The notes beneath the pieces were generated by a model. It saw only the letters and a list, made by a program, of their open reading frames with translations. It was not told the DNA's origin and did no database searches. The position numbers and the translations under genes were made by a program. This document shows positions 34,171 through 43,022 of a stretch of 64,000 nt of DNA, piece by piece. Origin of the DNA: CAYOSF01 sp964406605 (GTDB lineage: Bacteria > Chloroflexota > Dehalococcoidia > DSTF01 > RBG-16-68-14); contig CAYOSF010000003.1 of the NCBI GenBank assembly GCA_964406605.1, forward strand, positions 62,001 to 126,000, read 5' to 3'. Every line of letters begins with the position of its first letter. Positions within the stretch are counted from its first letter, which is position 1.

Positions 34171-35544
34171 CTAGCCGAAGAGCCGCCGCCAGGCGCGGTA
34201 GAGAGGGTTGCGTCTGATCGACCGCACCAGCGCGGCCGCCTCCGTGCTCTGCTCCAATGCCTCTCGCTGCACGCGCTCGAGTTCGTTGAGGTGTTTCTCC
34301 GTGGCTTTCAGGTCCGCGCGCAGACCGTCGAAGCCCGACTGGATGACTGAAGCGAGGTAGCGGACCTGCTCCCAGTGCTGCTCCTCGGCCCGCAGCGCGC
34401 GGGCCATCGCTTCGTCCGGGGTCGGCTGCCTCCGTTCGCGCTCCTCCCAGGCGGCGCGGCCTGCGTGCGGCCTGTCCGACTCCGGCCTGGGCTCGGGTGG
34501 AGCCTCACCGGACGAACGGCAGTACACCTGGAAGCAGAGTGTGCCCGCGGTGGGCTCGCCGTCGACCGAGAGCTGCCAGTCCTGGCACGCTGTCTCGTTG
34601 CCGGCCAGCGCGGTGAGGGCCTGGCCGGGTTCGCCGTCGGGCGATTCCAGCGTCAACAGATAGCGCCGCCCGGCGGAGTTCTCTTGCAGCGGCACCGGGA
34701 TGAAGGTCCACGCATCGTCCAGGACGTGAGGGGCGAGCAGCCGGTAGGACGCGATCTCTTGCTGCCGCTTGTCCTCCTCTCTGAGTCGGAACAGGACGTG
34801 GGAGAGGCTTGACGGTCCGGGGTTCGACATCCTCACGTCCACGCGGCTCATGTTGTCACTCGGACAAACGAAGCTCTGAGCGATCACGCGGCCGCGCTCC
34901 AGGCCGGGCAGTCGCCGCTCGTCGTTTCTCTGGGCTAGGGCAACAATGGAAGGCCACCAGCGCAGAAGAGGGCCGCCGTACATCATCTCCGGCCACCGTG
35001 TCTCGATGCCCTCTATGGCGACTCGAAACGCCTCGCTCGCTTCGTCGTGGAGTGACCCGGCCATCCCTGCTCCGATGATGGTGTGAGGAAACTCGGCGTC
35101 GCCCTGTGAGTACACGGCGCGGGACGGGAGGGCCTTCAGCAGGCGGTCGAATCCGGCCGGCGTGAAGCGCCAGTAGTCCGACGGGAAGCTGTGGATCGGG
35201 AACCTCATCACGGAGGACAGCACCACGACGCCTCCCTGCCGGACTGCGCGGCACGCTTCTCCCACAGCGATCGAAGGGTCCTGCACATGCTCGAGCGTGT
35301 CGAGCAGGAGAACGGTGCCGGCCGTTCCATCCCGAAACGGAAGACGGTGGGCGTCTGCCAGGCACTCGACCCCTGCGCCCGGGCGCATGTCACAGCCCAG
35401 GTAGGCGCGATCGGGAAAGAGCGGCCTCATGTCCGCATAGGATTCTTGCTCCTCAGTCTGCAGAGCGCCGAGCTCCACCACCGGCGCTGGCACGTCCAGA
35501 CTCTCGGCTAGGAGGTGAACGAAGTGCTTGACGTTGTCGCGCAT
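34171..35544 (-). CDS. SAM-dependent methyltransferase with C-terminal coiled coil
   Basis: The N-terminal class I methyltransferase has motif I VVELGALQTEEQES (variant), YLGCDMRPGAGVECLADAHRLPFRDG and LLLDTLEHVQDP. A middle beta domain of unknown type follows. The last 100 residues form a likely coiled coil (ADLKATEKHLNELERVQREALEQSTEA) that ends in a basic RRNPLYRAWRRLFG tail, suited to membrane or partner contact. ATG 35544 with AGGGG upstream is preferred over GTG 35568. It converges on radical SAM paralog A. It probably methylates a glycan or acts in chain-length control, as some coiled-coil methyltransferases do; this is inference. Confidence 0.72.
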   Translation of the reverse strand: MRDNVKHFVHLLAESLDVPAPVVELGALQTEEQESYADMRPLFPDRAYLGCDMRPGAGVECLADAHRLPFRDGTAGTVLLLDTLEHVQDPSIAVGEACRAVRQGGVVVLSSVMRFPIHSFPSDYWRFTPAGFDRLLKALPSRAVYSQGDAEFPHTIIGAGMAGSLHDEASEAFRVAIEGIETRWPEMMYGGPLLRWWPSIVALAQRNDERRLPGLERGRVIAQSFVCPSDNMSRVDVRMSNPGPSSLSHVLFRLREEDKRQQEIASYRLLAPHVLDDAWTFIPVPLQENSAGRRYLLTLESPDGEPGQALTALAGNETACQDWQLSVDGEPTAGTLCFQVYCRSSGEAPPEPRPESDRPHAGRAAWEERERRQPTPDEAMARALRAEEQHWEQVRYLASVIQSGFDGLRADLKATEKHLNELERVQREALEQSTEAAALVRSIRRNPLYRAWRRLFG

Positions 35545-35780
35545 GCTTGCCCCTAGTCTACAGGACACCCCCCGGAAGTATCGGTGGACGCGAAGCTGCG
35601 GTGCACACGAATGTCCATGCCTGCTTGGCCCGTTCGGTCATTCAGGAGACCCTTCATCGCCGTCGGGATCGCGTACCTGCGGAGATTGATGACCTTCTGC
35701 CCGCAGTCGAGGAGTTGCGGAGCGGACCATTCCATCCCGAGAACGGCGACCCGCCGAACGGTTCCGGCCACTACTCGGCC

Positions 35781-36998
35781 TTACGGTGGCGGGCTCTCTG
35801 GAGCGACGTCTGGCATCGCCTGGCCCCCCTGCTCATTGCCGGCAGCGCGGCGGACCGTTGGCCCCGCTGGCCGGGCCGGCCTTCTGTTGAAGAAGTAGTT
35901 GAAGCCGTCGTTGGAAGAGAAGCGGCCCCTGAACGATGCTCTGTCTCGTCCTGCGGCCAGGTGTCCCAGGTAGTCCTCTCTTGTGAGAGCCGCCGGGCAG
36001 TCGTAGCAGACGAGGCTCCTGCCGTGCGCGCTCCCTTGCCGTGACCGGAACAACGCCCGTGCCGCCCGGAAGTTGTGGTTGTTCCAGACAGACCGGAAGG
36101 TGGTGTCTTCCAGCGAGCCGAAGTCGTCTTCCTGGAAGAACGTACCGCAACAGGGGGCGATGGCCCCGTCGATGTTGATCACCGCCTGCTGCCACAAGAA
36201 GGGGCAGCAGTCGACAGGCGGTGGCTGGAAGAGGCGGTACGGGCCGTCCGGGTCCCATTCCGGACCGGGCGTCCAACCTTTGGTCACATCGATATCCATG
36301 GCCAGCTCGCGGGCCATCGATTTCGCCAGCTCAACATCGTCCTTGTTGTGCTCGAAGACGTGAAACTCCCAGATGAGCCGGGGGGTGGCGGAACGCAGCT
36401 TCCTCTTCGCCTCTAGCATCAGTCGCACGTTGTTCAGCGCCAGCTCGAAGTCGCCCCGTGCGCGATACTGCTCGTACGTCTCCTGGTGGGCGCCGTCGAG
36501 AGAGACCCCGAGCTGGGAGAGCCCGGAGGCTACGAGTTCCTCCGCCCGCTCGGCGCTGAAAGGGAGGCTGAAGTTCGTGCTGGTCGTCGTGTTGATCCCT
36601 CGGTCGCTGGCCAGCCGGATCAAGTCCGGGAGGCTTCTGTTGAGCAGGGGTTCGCCCCAATTGTGTAGCTCCACCTCGAACAGATAGTCGCCCAGTTCGT
36701 CCATGATCCTCTTGAAGAGCGACAGCGGGAGATACCCTCGTTCGCGGCCGATGTCGCCGGCGCCGGTGAAGCAGTAGGGGCAGCGCAGGTTGCACAGGTT
36801 GGCGGCTTCGATTGTCAGAAAGATGGGGTAACCGGACAGCCTGCTGTGTGCCCGCCAACGCTGGAAGCGCACCAAGTAGAGGTTGAGCAGCCGTTTTGGC
36901 GTGACCTTGGTGCCGGCGAAGTTCGGGAGACGGAAGAACTCCCGTACGTCATAAGGCGTGAGATTGGGCGTTAGCCGTTGTAGAAGCGTGCGCGACAT
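35781..36998 (-). CDS. Radical SAM/SPASM domain protein, paralog B
   Basis: It has C69, C73 and C76 in ANLCNLRCPYCFTGAGD, then HNWGEPLLNRSLPDLI and GVSLDGAHQETYEQYR. Its SPASM-type end is CCPFLWQQAVINIDGAIAPCCGTFFQEDDFGSLEDTTFRSVWNN ... CYDCP. The order of blocks is the same as in paralogs A and C, including the VTPKRLLNLYLVRFQRWRAHSRLSGYPI lead-in. ATG 36998 is chosen because the longer start at 37061 would fall in the -35 of the promoter. The 236 bases downstream before the methyltransferase hold no gene. Confidence 0.86.
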   Translation of the reverse strand: MSRTLLQRLTPNLTPYDVREFFRLPNFAGTKVTPKRLLNLYLVRFQRWRAHSRLSGYPIFLTIEAANLCNLRCPYCFTGAGDIGRERGYLPLSLFKRIMDELGDYLFEVELHNWGEPLLNRSLPDLIRLASDRGINTTTSTNFSLPFSAERAEELVASGLSQLGVSLDGAHQETYEQYRARGDFELALNNVRLMLEAKRKLRSATPRLIWEFHVFEHNKDDVELAKSMARELAMDIDVTKGWTPGPEWDPDGPYRLFQPPPVDCCPFLWQQAVINIDGAIAPCCGTFFQEDDFGSLEDTTFRSVWNNHNFRAARALFRSRQGSAHGRSLVCYDCPAALTREDYLGHLAAGRDRASFRGRFSSNDGFNYFFNRRPARPAGPTVRRAAGNEQGGQAMPDVAPESPPP

Positions 36999-37322
36999 GA
37001 GATCCCGGCATGAACGAGGCTGTGGTCGGTTTATGGTAAGCTTGGACTCCAGGCCTGTCAAGGAACGAATGGGTTCGAAGCCCGGCTAAGGAATGATCGG
37101 CATCTGGCGACGGCTCTGCATCTGCGTTCCCGTGCGCGCGAGTGGCCAAACGAGCTCCTTCCTGAGTGCCGCGCCGAGGCTTGCGAGGGCTGGGTCCATC
37201 GTGCGGCCGCAGCTCGTTCTGCCGCCGTCAGCCGGATCGTCGTTCTTGCTGGCGCATTCGGAAGCGGCGTCCTCTTCCGGGCCCGCGGAGTTGAGAGGAC
37301 AGATGTTGGGAGCGAGGACCTT
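36999..37322. other. Divergent intergenic region between radical SAM paralog B and the GT-C gene
   Basis: It contains the minus-strand promoter described at 37033-37061. In the remaining bases up to 37322 I see no gene, hairpin or repeat of note. Confidence 0.5.
37033..37061 (-). promoter_or_regulatory. Promoter of radical SAM paralog B
   Basis: On the minus strand a perfect TTGACA (37056-37061) is 17 bases from TACCAT (37033-37038). The predicted transcript start is about 28 bases before ATG 36998, which supports that start codon. Confidence 0.6.
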
Positions 37323-38609
37323 GTGAGGGGACAGCGCTTGCTGGCGCGGTTGTATGGCGCTCTCGGACGGTTCTTGTCGGTGCCGGCGCTTCATCGGGCA
37401 GGGGTGGTCTTCCTCGTTGCCTTCGGGTTGCGTTACGCCTGGATATCGCTCCTCGACGTCCCGCTCGCGCACGACGGTTGGTTCTACTTTCACGGCGCTC
37501 GGACGCTGGCACAGGGAGACGGCTACCGGGATTTCTTCACCGGCGAGCAGACGGCCGCCATGCCGGCGGGTTATCCGCTGGTGCTTTCAGGCCTCTTCGT
37601 CGTGTTCGGCGCGAAACTCTTCGTCGCTAGATTGTTCAATGCCGTCGTCGGCGCGGCCGCCGCTGCTCTAACCTATGTACTGGGGAGGCGGGTCGGCGAC
37701 GAGCGAACGGGATTGGTGGCGGGCGCGCTCATGGCCTTCTTCCCCAGCCAGATCTTCTTCACCTCCATGATCATGACGGAAACGTTCTTCGTGGCCCTGT
37801 CGGTCCTTCTTTTGACGCTCCTCGTGTGGTGGCTGGCCAAGAGGGACGTCATGCAGAACCGGGAGGTGCTGGCCCTGGGCGTCCTGCTAGGCTTCATGAG
37901 TCTGGTTCGGGCCGAGGTGCTGATGCTCGCAGTCATGCTGGTCGCGCTGTGGAAGATCTGCGGTTGGCGCTGGTCCCAGATCGGACGCGCGTTCCTGTTG
38001 TTGGCTGTAGGCATGGCAGTCATCCTTGCTCCTTGGACGGTGCGCAACTACGTGCAGCTTGACCAAGTGGTCATCGTTCGGGCCGCAGGCGAGACGGTGC
38101 CGTTCAGTACGCTTCGGATCGGTCTTAGTCCAGACTTCGATGATCCCAAGTACCGGGCATTTGCCCAGCCTCCAAGCGCCCAGTATCTGGTTGACTACTA
38201 CACGGAGCATCCATGGGAGATAGCAAAGCACGGCCCACGCAAGATCAAGGTCCTGTTTGGCGGGGAGGGCGCCTTCTACTGGGTCGAGCAATTCGGGGGA
38301 ACCGCCTTCACGTCCGAGACAGCGGCTCCCTGGGAGACGCTGGGCGATGTCTTCTACTACGCGGTAGGTTTCGTCGCGCTGCTGGGCGCGCCCATCTGGC
38401 TTCGTAGGCGGGACCGGCCGCTCCTCGTCCTTCTCTGGTTCGCGATCTCGTGGACTATCATCCATCTCATCTTCAGGCCGCAGCCGCGTTACCACTATCC
38501 CATCCTCCCGGTCGTCTGCGTCCTGGCGGCCATGGCTGTGGTGGAGGCCTGGAGGGTGCTCGGAGAGCATCGGTTGCCCCCTCGAGCGGTTGTATGGCGA
38601 CGTTCGTGA
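37323..38609 (+). CDS. GT-C type membrane glycosyltransferase, copy 1 (ArnT/PMT-like)
   Basis: The 428-residue protein has about 10 hydrophobic helices. The first outer loop carries the acidic LAHDGWFYFHGARTLAQGDGYRDFF and MPAGYPLVLSGLFVVFG, as in dolichyl-phosphate/undecaprenyl-phosphate-sugar-dependent transferases of the GT39/GT83 (DUF2029/ArnT-like) kind. It would add a sugar or a lipid-linked sugar on the outer face of the membrane. GTG 37323 is the likely start. It overlaps the next GT-C gene by 16 bases, so the two are co-expressed. Confidence 0.78.
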   Translation: MRGQRLLARLYGALGRFLSVPALHRAGVVFLVAFGLRYAWISLLDVPLAHDGWFYFHGARTLAQGDGYRDFFTGEQTAAMPAGYPLVLSGLFVVFGAKLFVARLFNAVVGAAAAALTYVLGRRVGDERTGLVAGALMAFFPSQIFFTSMIMTETFFVALSVLLLTLLVWWLAKRDVMQNREVLALGVLLGFMSLVRAEVLMLAVMLVALWKICGWRWSQIGRAFLLLAVGMAVILAPWTVRNYVQLDQVVIVRAAGETVPFSTLRIGLSPDFDDPKYRAFAQPPSAQYLVDYYTEHPWEIAKHGPRKIKVLFGGEGAFYWVEQFGGTAFTSETAAPWETLGDVFYYAVGFVALLGAPIWLRRRDRPLLVLLWFAISWTIIHLIFRPQPRYHYPILPVVCVLAAMAVVEAWRVLGEHRLPPRAVVWRRS

Positions 38610-40333
38610 ACGCGGTGCCAAGGCTCGTCAGCGGAGAGTCCATCGCGAAGCCGCGGCTCGTCTTGCTGGCTCTGGCGGCCGGTGGCCTCGCCCTCCGGCT
38701 CAAGGAGGCGTGGGCCGACATTCCCACTCTGCTGCTGAAGGCCGTGCCGGATGACGCGTTCTACTATTTTCAGATCGCGCGCAACGTTGCCGACGGGCGC
38801 AATGTCACCTTTGACGGCGAGCATCTGACGAACGGGTTTCATCCGCTGTGGGCGGCTGTCCTGACTCCCATCTACCTGTTTGGGGGCGACGGCGACCTTG
38901 CGTTTCATCTTGGGCTGACGGTGGGGGCGTTCCTGGGTGCCGGGACGGTGTTGCTCATCTACGCCATCGTCAGGACGCTGACGGGCAACAGGTGGGCGGC
39001 GTTGTCGGGTGCTGCCTTCTATGCGATCCATCCCTACATCATCGCCGAGTCTGTGAATGGCATGGAGTCGTCGCTGGCGGTGTTCCTGCTGTCGCTGACC
39101 ATCTGGCTCTATTTGCTGGTCGTCACTGCAGACCAGCGTCCAACCTACGTTCGCTATGTGTTGCTGGGAGTGGCAGCGGGCCTCATGGTGCTTGCGCGGA
39201 CCGACCTGGTGTTTGTGCTACCGCCGATGCTGCTGCACATCGTCGTCCGGGAGCGAGGCCGGCAGGGGTTGACGGCTGCATTCGGGACCGGAGCGGCCGC
39301 TCTTCTCGTGGTCGCGCCCTGGGCTATCTGGAGCCTGGTGAGCTTCGGAACGGTCATACAGGTGAGCGGGGTGGCCGTCCCCGACATCGAGCGCCAAGCT
39401 TTTCTTGACGCGCATGGGAGTTCCTTTCTCACCCAGCTCAAGCAGTCGTGGGATGAGACCGACGATGCGTTCTTCCATCAGTTGCCGCATCTGTTCTTTG
39501 TCCCTCGCGACGGTCCGAGATTGCCGTCGCTGCTGACGGGCGCGGGCGTTGTGGGGTTCATGCTGCTTGCGCCTCTGGCCCCTCAACGGCGCCGGGCGGC
39601 GAGGCAACTTGGCCTCCTCATGGTGCCGGCGGCCGGGATCATCCTCATGCTTCTCTTCCACTCGGCTATCCGCTGGCATCTGCGCGAGTGGTACTACGCA
39701 CCTATGGGCGTCGTCGGCGCGGTGCTCCTGGGCGTTGTGGTCAACTATGCAAGCAGTCTCCCCAAAGGCACGTGGGTGGGCTGGAGGGCGGAGGCCCGGA
39801 AGCGTAGCCGTGACGGGGCTGCCCGGCCGGCGCCGGGCCGCTGGAGGACGTGGACGGTTGCGGCCGTCTATGTGCTGGTGATCATCATGCTGGTGGGCGT
39901 CTACGGTCCGCAGCGGTCGGACCGATGGCTCTTCAAGCTGCCGCACCGGGTCAACATGCTGGAGGCAGCGCGCTGGCTGAAGGACAACACCGATCCCGAT
40001 GCCCGGATCGGCGCCTTCAACGCCGGTATCTTCGGCTACTTCAGCGAGAGAACGGTGATCAACTTGGACGGTGTAGTCAACGAGGACGCCTACGAGGCCA
40101 GACGTGACGGTCGGACGATGGAGTACATCTGCGCTCAGGGGATCCGCTACCTTGTGGACTTGGAGTTGGACTATGCGGTTGCCGCGCGGTGCCCGGGCGA
40201 CCCCTCTCTGGAGTTTGAGCTCGTGACTACCATAGGCCAACGGCTCTCCTACTTCGGGGGCGGTCAGGTGGATGTCCTGGAACTCGTGTCGGTGCCCCAG
40301 CCGCAGACGATGGAACGCCGAGGGCAAGACTGA
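38594..40333 (+). CDS. GT-C type membrane glycosyltransferase, copy 2
   Basis: ATG 38594 overlaps the end of the previous gene; the longer open frame is a shadow of it. About 11 transmembrane helices are seen over 579 residues. The loop-1 motif PDDAFYYFQIARNVADG followed by TNGFHPLWAAVLTPIYL is typical of GT-C enzymes with a DD pair. The soluble C-terminal part (AARWLKDNTDPDARIGAFNAGIFGYFSERTVINLDGVVN) matches a domain often seen at the end of bacterial mannosyltransferase-like proteins. It is a presumed polyprenyl-phosphate-sugar transferase in glycan assembly. Confidence 0.78.
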   Translation: MATFVNAVPRLVSGESIAKPRLVLLALAAGGLALRLKEAWADIPTLLLKAVPDDAFYYFQIARNVADGRNVTFDGEHLTNGFHPLWAAVLTPIYLFGGDGDLAFHLGLTVGAFLGAGTVLLIYAIVRTLTGNRWAALSGAAFYAIHPYIIAESVNGMESSLAVFLLSLTIWLYLLVVTADQRPTYVRYVLLGVAAGLMVLARTDLVFVLPPMLLHIVVRERGRQGLTAAFGTGAAALLVVAPWAIWSLVSFGTVIQVSGVAVPDIERQAFLDAHGSSFLTQLKQSWDETDDAFFHQLPHLFFVPRDGPRLPSLLTGAGVVGFMLLAPLAPQRRRAARQLGLLMVPAAGIILMLLFHSAIRWHLREWYYAPMGVVGAVLLGVVVNYASSLPKGTWVGWRAEARKRSRDGAARPAPGRWRTWTVAAVYVLVIIMLVGVYGPQRSDRWLFKLPHRVNMLEAARWLKDNTDPDARIGAFNAGIFGYFSERTVINLDGVVNEDAYEARRDGRTMEYICAQGIRYLVDLELDYAVAARCPGDPSLEFELVTTIGQRLSYFGGGQVDVLELVSVPQPQTMERRGQD

Positions 40334-40435
40334 AATGGGGGCGCGCGGTGCATCGACTCGTGCGAACGCGGCGGCATCAGGCGCAACAGTGACATGGAAT
40401 CCGCGCCCCGCCAACGTCATCAGGAGTGCAGGCTA

Positions 40436-41443
40436 GTGGACCGCTCGCCTGAGGATGTCTTTCATGTGCGGCGGAATGAGGACTACCTTCGGGAGCTTCG
40501 CGCGGAGGCGGAGCACTGGGACAGCAACAGCGAGACGCTGCTGAGCCGGACTCCTCGGGCCGCTGTGGCCGCCTACCTCAACGAGCGGATGACCGGCCAG
40601 GCCGGTCGCCAATGGTTCGAAACGACGGTCGACTACGGTGACTTCCGGCGGGGATGCGTCCTGGGCGCCGGCCCGGGGCGGGTCGAAAGCCACCTCCTCA
40701 GTCAACACGAACGGCTGCATCTCACCGTCTACGACATCAGCGGGGAGTCGCTGGCCAGGTTGCGCGAACGTATGGACCAGGAATTCCCTGGCCGCCTCGA
40801 GACGCGGCAGGAGGACCTGAACTTCGTCGCACTGCCCGCGGAGGCGTACGATCTGGTCATAGCGAATTCCTGCCTCCACCATCTCGTGAACCTTGAACAT
40901 ATCGCGTTTCAGACAAACCGGTGTCTCACACCCGACGGCTTCTTCTTCATGCAGGACGTGGTGGCGGAATCGCGCTTCCAGTTCAGCGAGGAGAAGAAGC
41001 GCTTGTTCGAGACCTACGTAGACGCCACCCGAACCGATTGGGATCAGCCCATGCCGATACGGTGGCCGGATCTCGAGCACTGGATCTACAGTCCGTTCGA
41101 GAGCGTGCGTTCCGGCGAGATCCTGGAGATCCTTGGGCGCTATCTTCGGGAGGAGCGCGTCCGCACGGCCAACGCGCTTCTGGGGCTGACCCTGTTCGGG
41201 CGACCCCAGCTCACCCCAGCCCACCCGGCGAAAGCCGGCCTCCTCAGACCGAGGCGCCTCGTCCGCGCGGTTGCTTCCCTCCTGGCAGGGGTGCGACCGG
41301 CGAGACGGGAGGGCGCGCGTGAGGTGGCGGCAGCCGACCTGCTGTTTGAGCTGGACAGAATCGTCTGCGATACGGGTTATCTGAAGCCCGGCATAGCCTT
41401 CGCCATCTACAGGAAACGCGGCGGACATGAGTCCCAGGGGTAG
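40436..41443 (+). CDS. SAM-dependent methyltransferase, tandem paralog 1
   Basis: I chose GTG 40436 because AGGAG lies nine bases upstream and the paralog at 41789 starts at the equivalent place (an ATG at 40394 is possible but has no ribosome site). Motif I is GCVLGAGPGRVESHLL, followed by YDISGESLARLRERM, LVIANSCLHHLVNLEHIAFQTNRCLTPDGFFFMQDVV. The end EFDRIVCDTGYLKPGIAFAIYRK-like block (LFELDRIVCDTGYLKPG) is nearly identical to the paralog's. It probably methylates a sugar or lipid head group. Confidence 0.8.
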   Translation: MDRSPEDVFHVRRNEDYLRELRAEAEHWDSNSETLLSRTPRAAVAAYLNERMTGQAGRQWFETTVDYGDFRRGCVLGAGPGRVESHLLSQHERLHLTVYDISGESLARLRERMDQEFPGRLETRQEDLNFVALPAEAYDLVIANSCLHHLVNLEHIAFQTNRCLTPDGFFFMQDVVAESRFQFSEEKKRLFETYVDATRTDWDQPMPIRWPDLEHWIYSPFESVRSGEILEILGRYLREERVRTANALLGLTLFGRPQLTPAHPAKAGLLRPRRLVRAVASLLAGVRPARREGAREVAAADLLFELDRIVCDTGYLKPGIAFAIYRKRGGHESQG

Positions 41444-41788
41444 GTCTGCGAAGCCGGGAACGTCCCGGAAGGCGTTGAGCGTTGTTCGGTCCAAGCCGGT
41501 TCTCGAGGCCACTGTTGCACGCGTGACTGCTCTTCCGGGTGTACCATGGACTCGTTGCTGGAGGGCATTGGTGGAGTGCTCAGACAGCCCGCGAGCTGTG
41601 GCCGGACCCGGTGCCGGCTCCGCCGTTGCGCCTTCACGCGCGAGATGGGAAGCAACGGGGCAAGGCCTGACGGTTCGCGGTCCCGGCGCGGCGACGGAAG
41701 GGCCACGTCGAGACTGACGGGAACGCTGCCATGCACCGCACCACGCCTCTTGCACGGACGTAGCGGGCTCAGCCAAGAGAGGAGGCCG
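41444..41788. other. 345-base gap between the two methyltransferase paralogs
   Basis: No gene, RNA or repeat is recognised here. The paralog's ribosome site (GAGAGGAGG) lies at the very end. Open frames across it are extensions of the neighbour without conserved sequence. Confidence 0.5.
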
Positions 41789-42781
41789 ATGGAACCATCA
41801 TTTCCGGACATCTTCCATGTGGCCAGGGACGAAGGGTACTTGCGGCAGCTTCGAGAAGAGGCAGAGTTCTGGGACGACCGCAGCGAGACACCGCTGAGCA
41901 GACCTTCTCCTCCGGCCGTGCAGGCCTACCTGAACGAACGGATGACCGGCCGCGCGGACCGCCAGTGGTTCGAGACGATAGGCGACCATGGAGACTTCCG
42001 GCGGGGAGGAGTGTTCGGCGCCGGCCCCGGCCACGTCGAGAAACATCTGCTGCGCCAGCACCAGCAGCTACATCTCACGATTTACGACCTCAGCGGCGGG
42101 GCTCTGGAGAGGCTGCAGGCGCGTCTGGATCAGGAGTTTGCCGGACGGGTGGAGACGCTCCAGGCGGACCTGAACTTCGCAACCTTGCCTGCCGTGACCT
42201 ACGATCTGCTCGTCGCCGATTCCACCATCCATCACATCGTGAACCTTGAACACTTGGCGTTTCAGGCCAACCGGTCTCTCAAGCCCGACGGCTTCTTCTT
42301 CATGCGTGACGTGGTCGGCGAATCGCGCTTTCAGTTTAGCGAGGACAAGAAGCGGATCTTTCAAGCGTTCACAGAGGCTACTGGACAAAGCCGGCGCTTG
42401 GGCACGGTCGTTCAGTGGCCGGATCTGGAGAACTGGACGTACAGCCCCTTCGAGTGCGTCCGCTCGGGAGAGATCTTGGAGCTCTTCGAGCGCTACCTTC
42501 GGGAAGTGAGCGTGCGAACGGCGTTAGCGCTGTTTCAACTGACCATGCGCACCCGACGCGTGGCTGTGCCGAGGCGGGGCCGGCGTTTGTGGAGTCCTGG
42601 AAGACTGCTCAGGACGGCCGTTCGCCTCCGCGACAGACTGCTGCCGCCGCGACTCGACGTCGCCCGCGGCGTTGCCAGCGGCAGGCTCATGTTCGAGCTG
42701 GACAGAATCGTCTGCGATACGGGATACCTGAAGCCCGGCTTAGCCTTCGCCACCTACAGGAAACGCGGACCCGGTCCCTGA
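41789..42781 (+). CDS. SAM-dependent methyltransferase, tandem paralog 2
   Basis: A GAGAGGAGG site before ATG 41789 decides the start. The protein aligns end to end with paralog 1: DIFHVARDEGYLRQLREEAEFWDDRSETPLSR, YLNERMTGRADRQWFET, GVFGAGPGHVEKHLL, LVADSTIHHIVNLEHLAFQANRSLKPDGFFFMRDVVGES and LDRIVCDTGYLKPGLAFATYRKRG. The close match even in DNA at the 3' end points to a fairly recent duplication. The function is methyl transfer in glycan modification (inferred). Confidence 0.8.
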   Translation: MEPSFPDIFHVARDEGYLRQLREEAEFWDDRSETPLSRPSPPAVQAYLNERMTGRADRQWFETIGDHGDFRRGGVFGAGPGHVEKHLLRQHQQLHLTIYDLSGGALERLQARLDQEFAGRVETLQADLNFATLPAVTYDLLVADSTIHHIVNLEHLAFQANRSLKPDGFFFMRDVVGESRFQFSEDKKRIFQAFTEATGQSRRLGTVVQWPDLENWTYSPFECVRSGEILELFERYLREVSVRTALALFQLTMRTRRVAVPRRGRRLWSPGRLLRTAVRLRDRLLPPRLDVARGVASGRLMFELDRIVCDTGYLKPGLAFATYRKRGPGP

Positions 42782-43022
42782 TGGCGGCAGGCTGCGGGAT
42801 CGGTCACGGATGTGCGGGGGTCGGCCAGCCGCAGATCAGTCCGCAGAGGTAGAGCTGTGTGTCTTTGAGGCAGGGCCTCGGGTCGGTGAGGAGACCCCTC
42901 GGTCGGCTGGAGCTCGTCTCGTCATTAGCTACGTCCCTGCCTGGTGCGGGCCGCGTGTTCCGGTGCCAACCCCGGCGCTTTGACTGCACGGGCTACCGGG
43001 GCGGCAAGCGAATCCCACGGAG

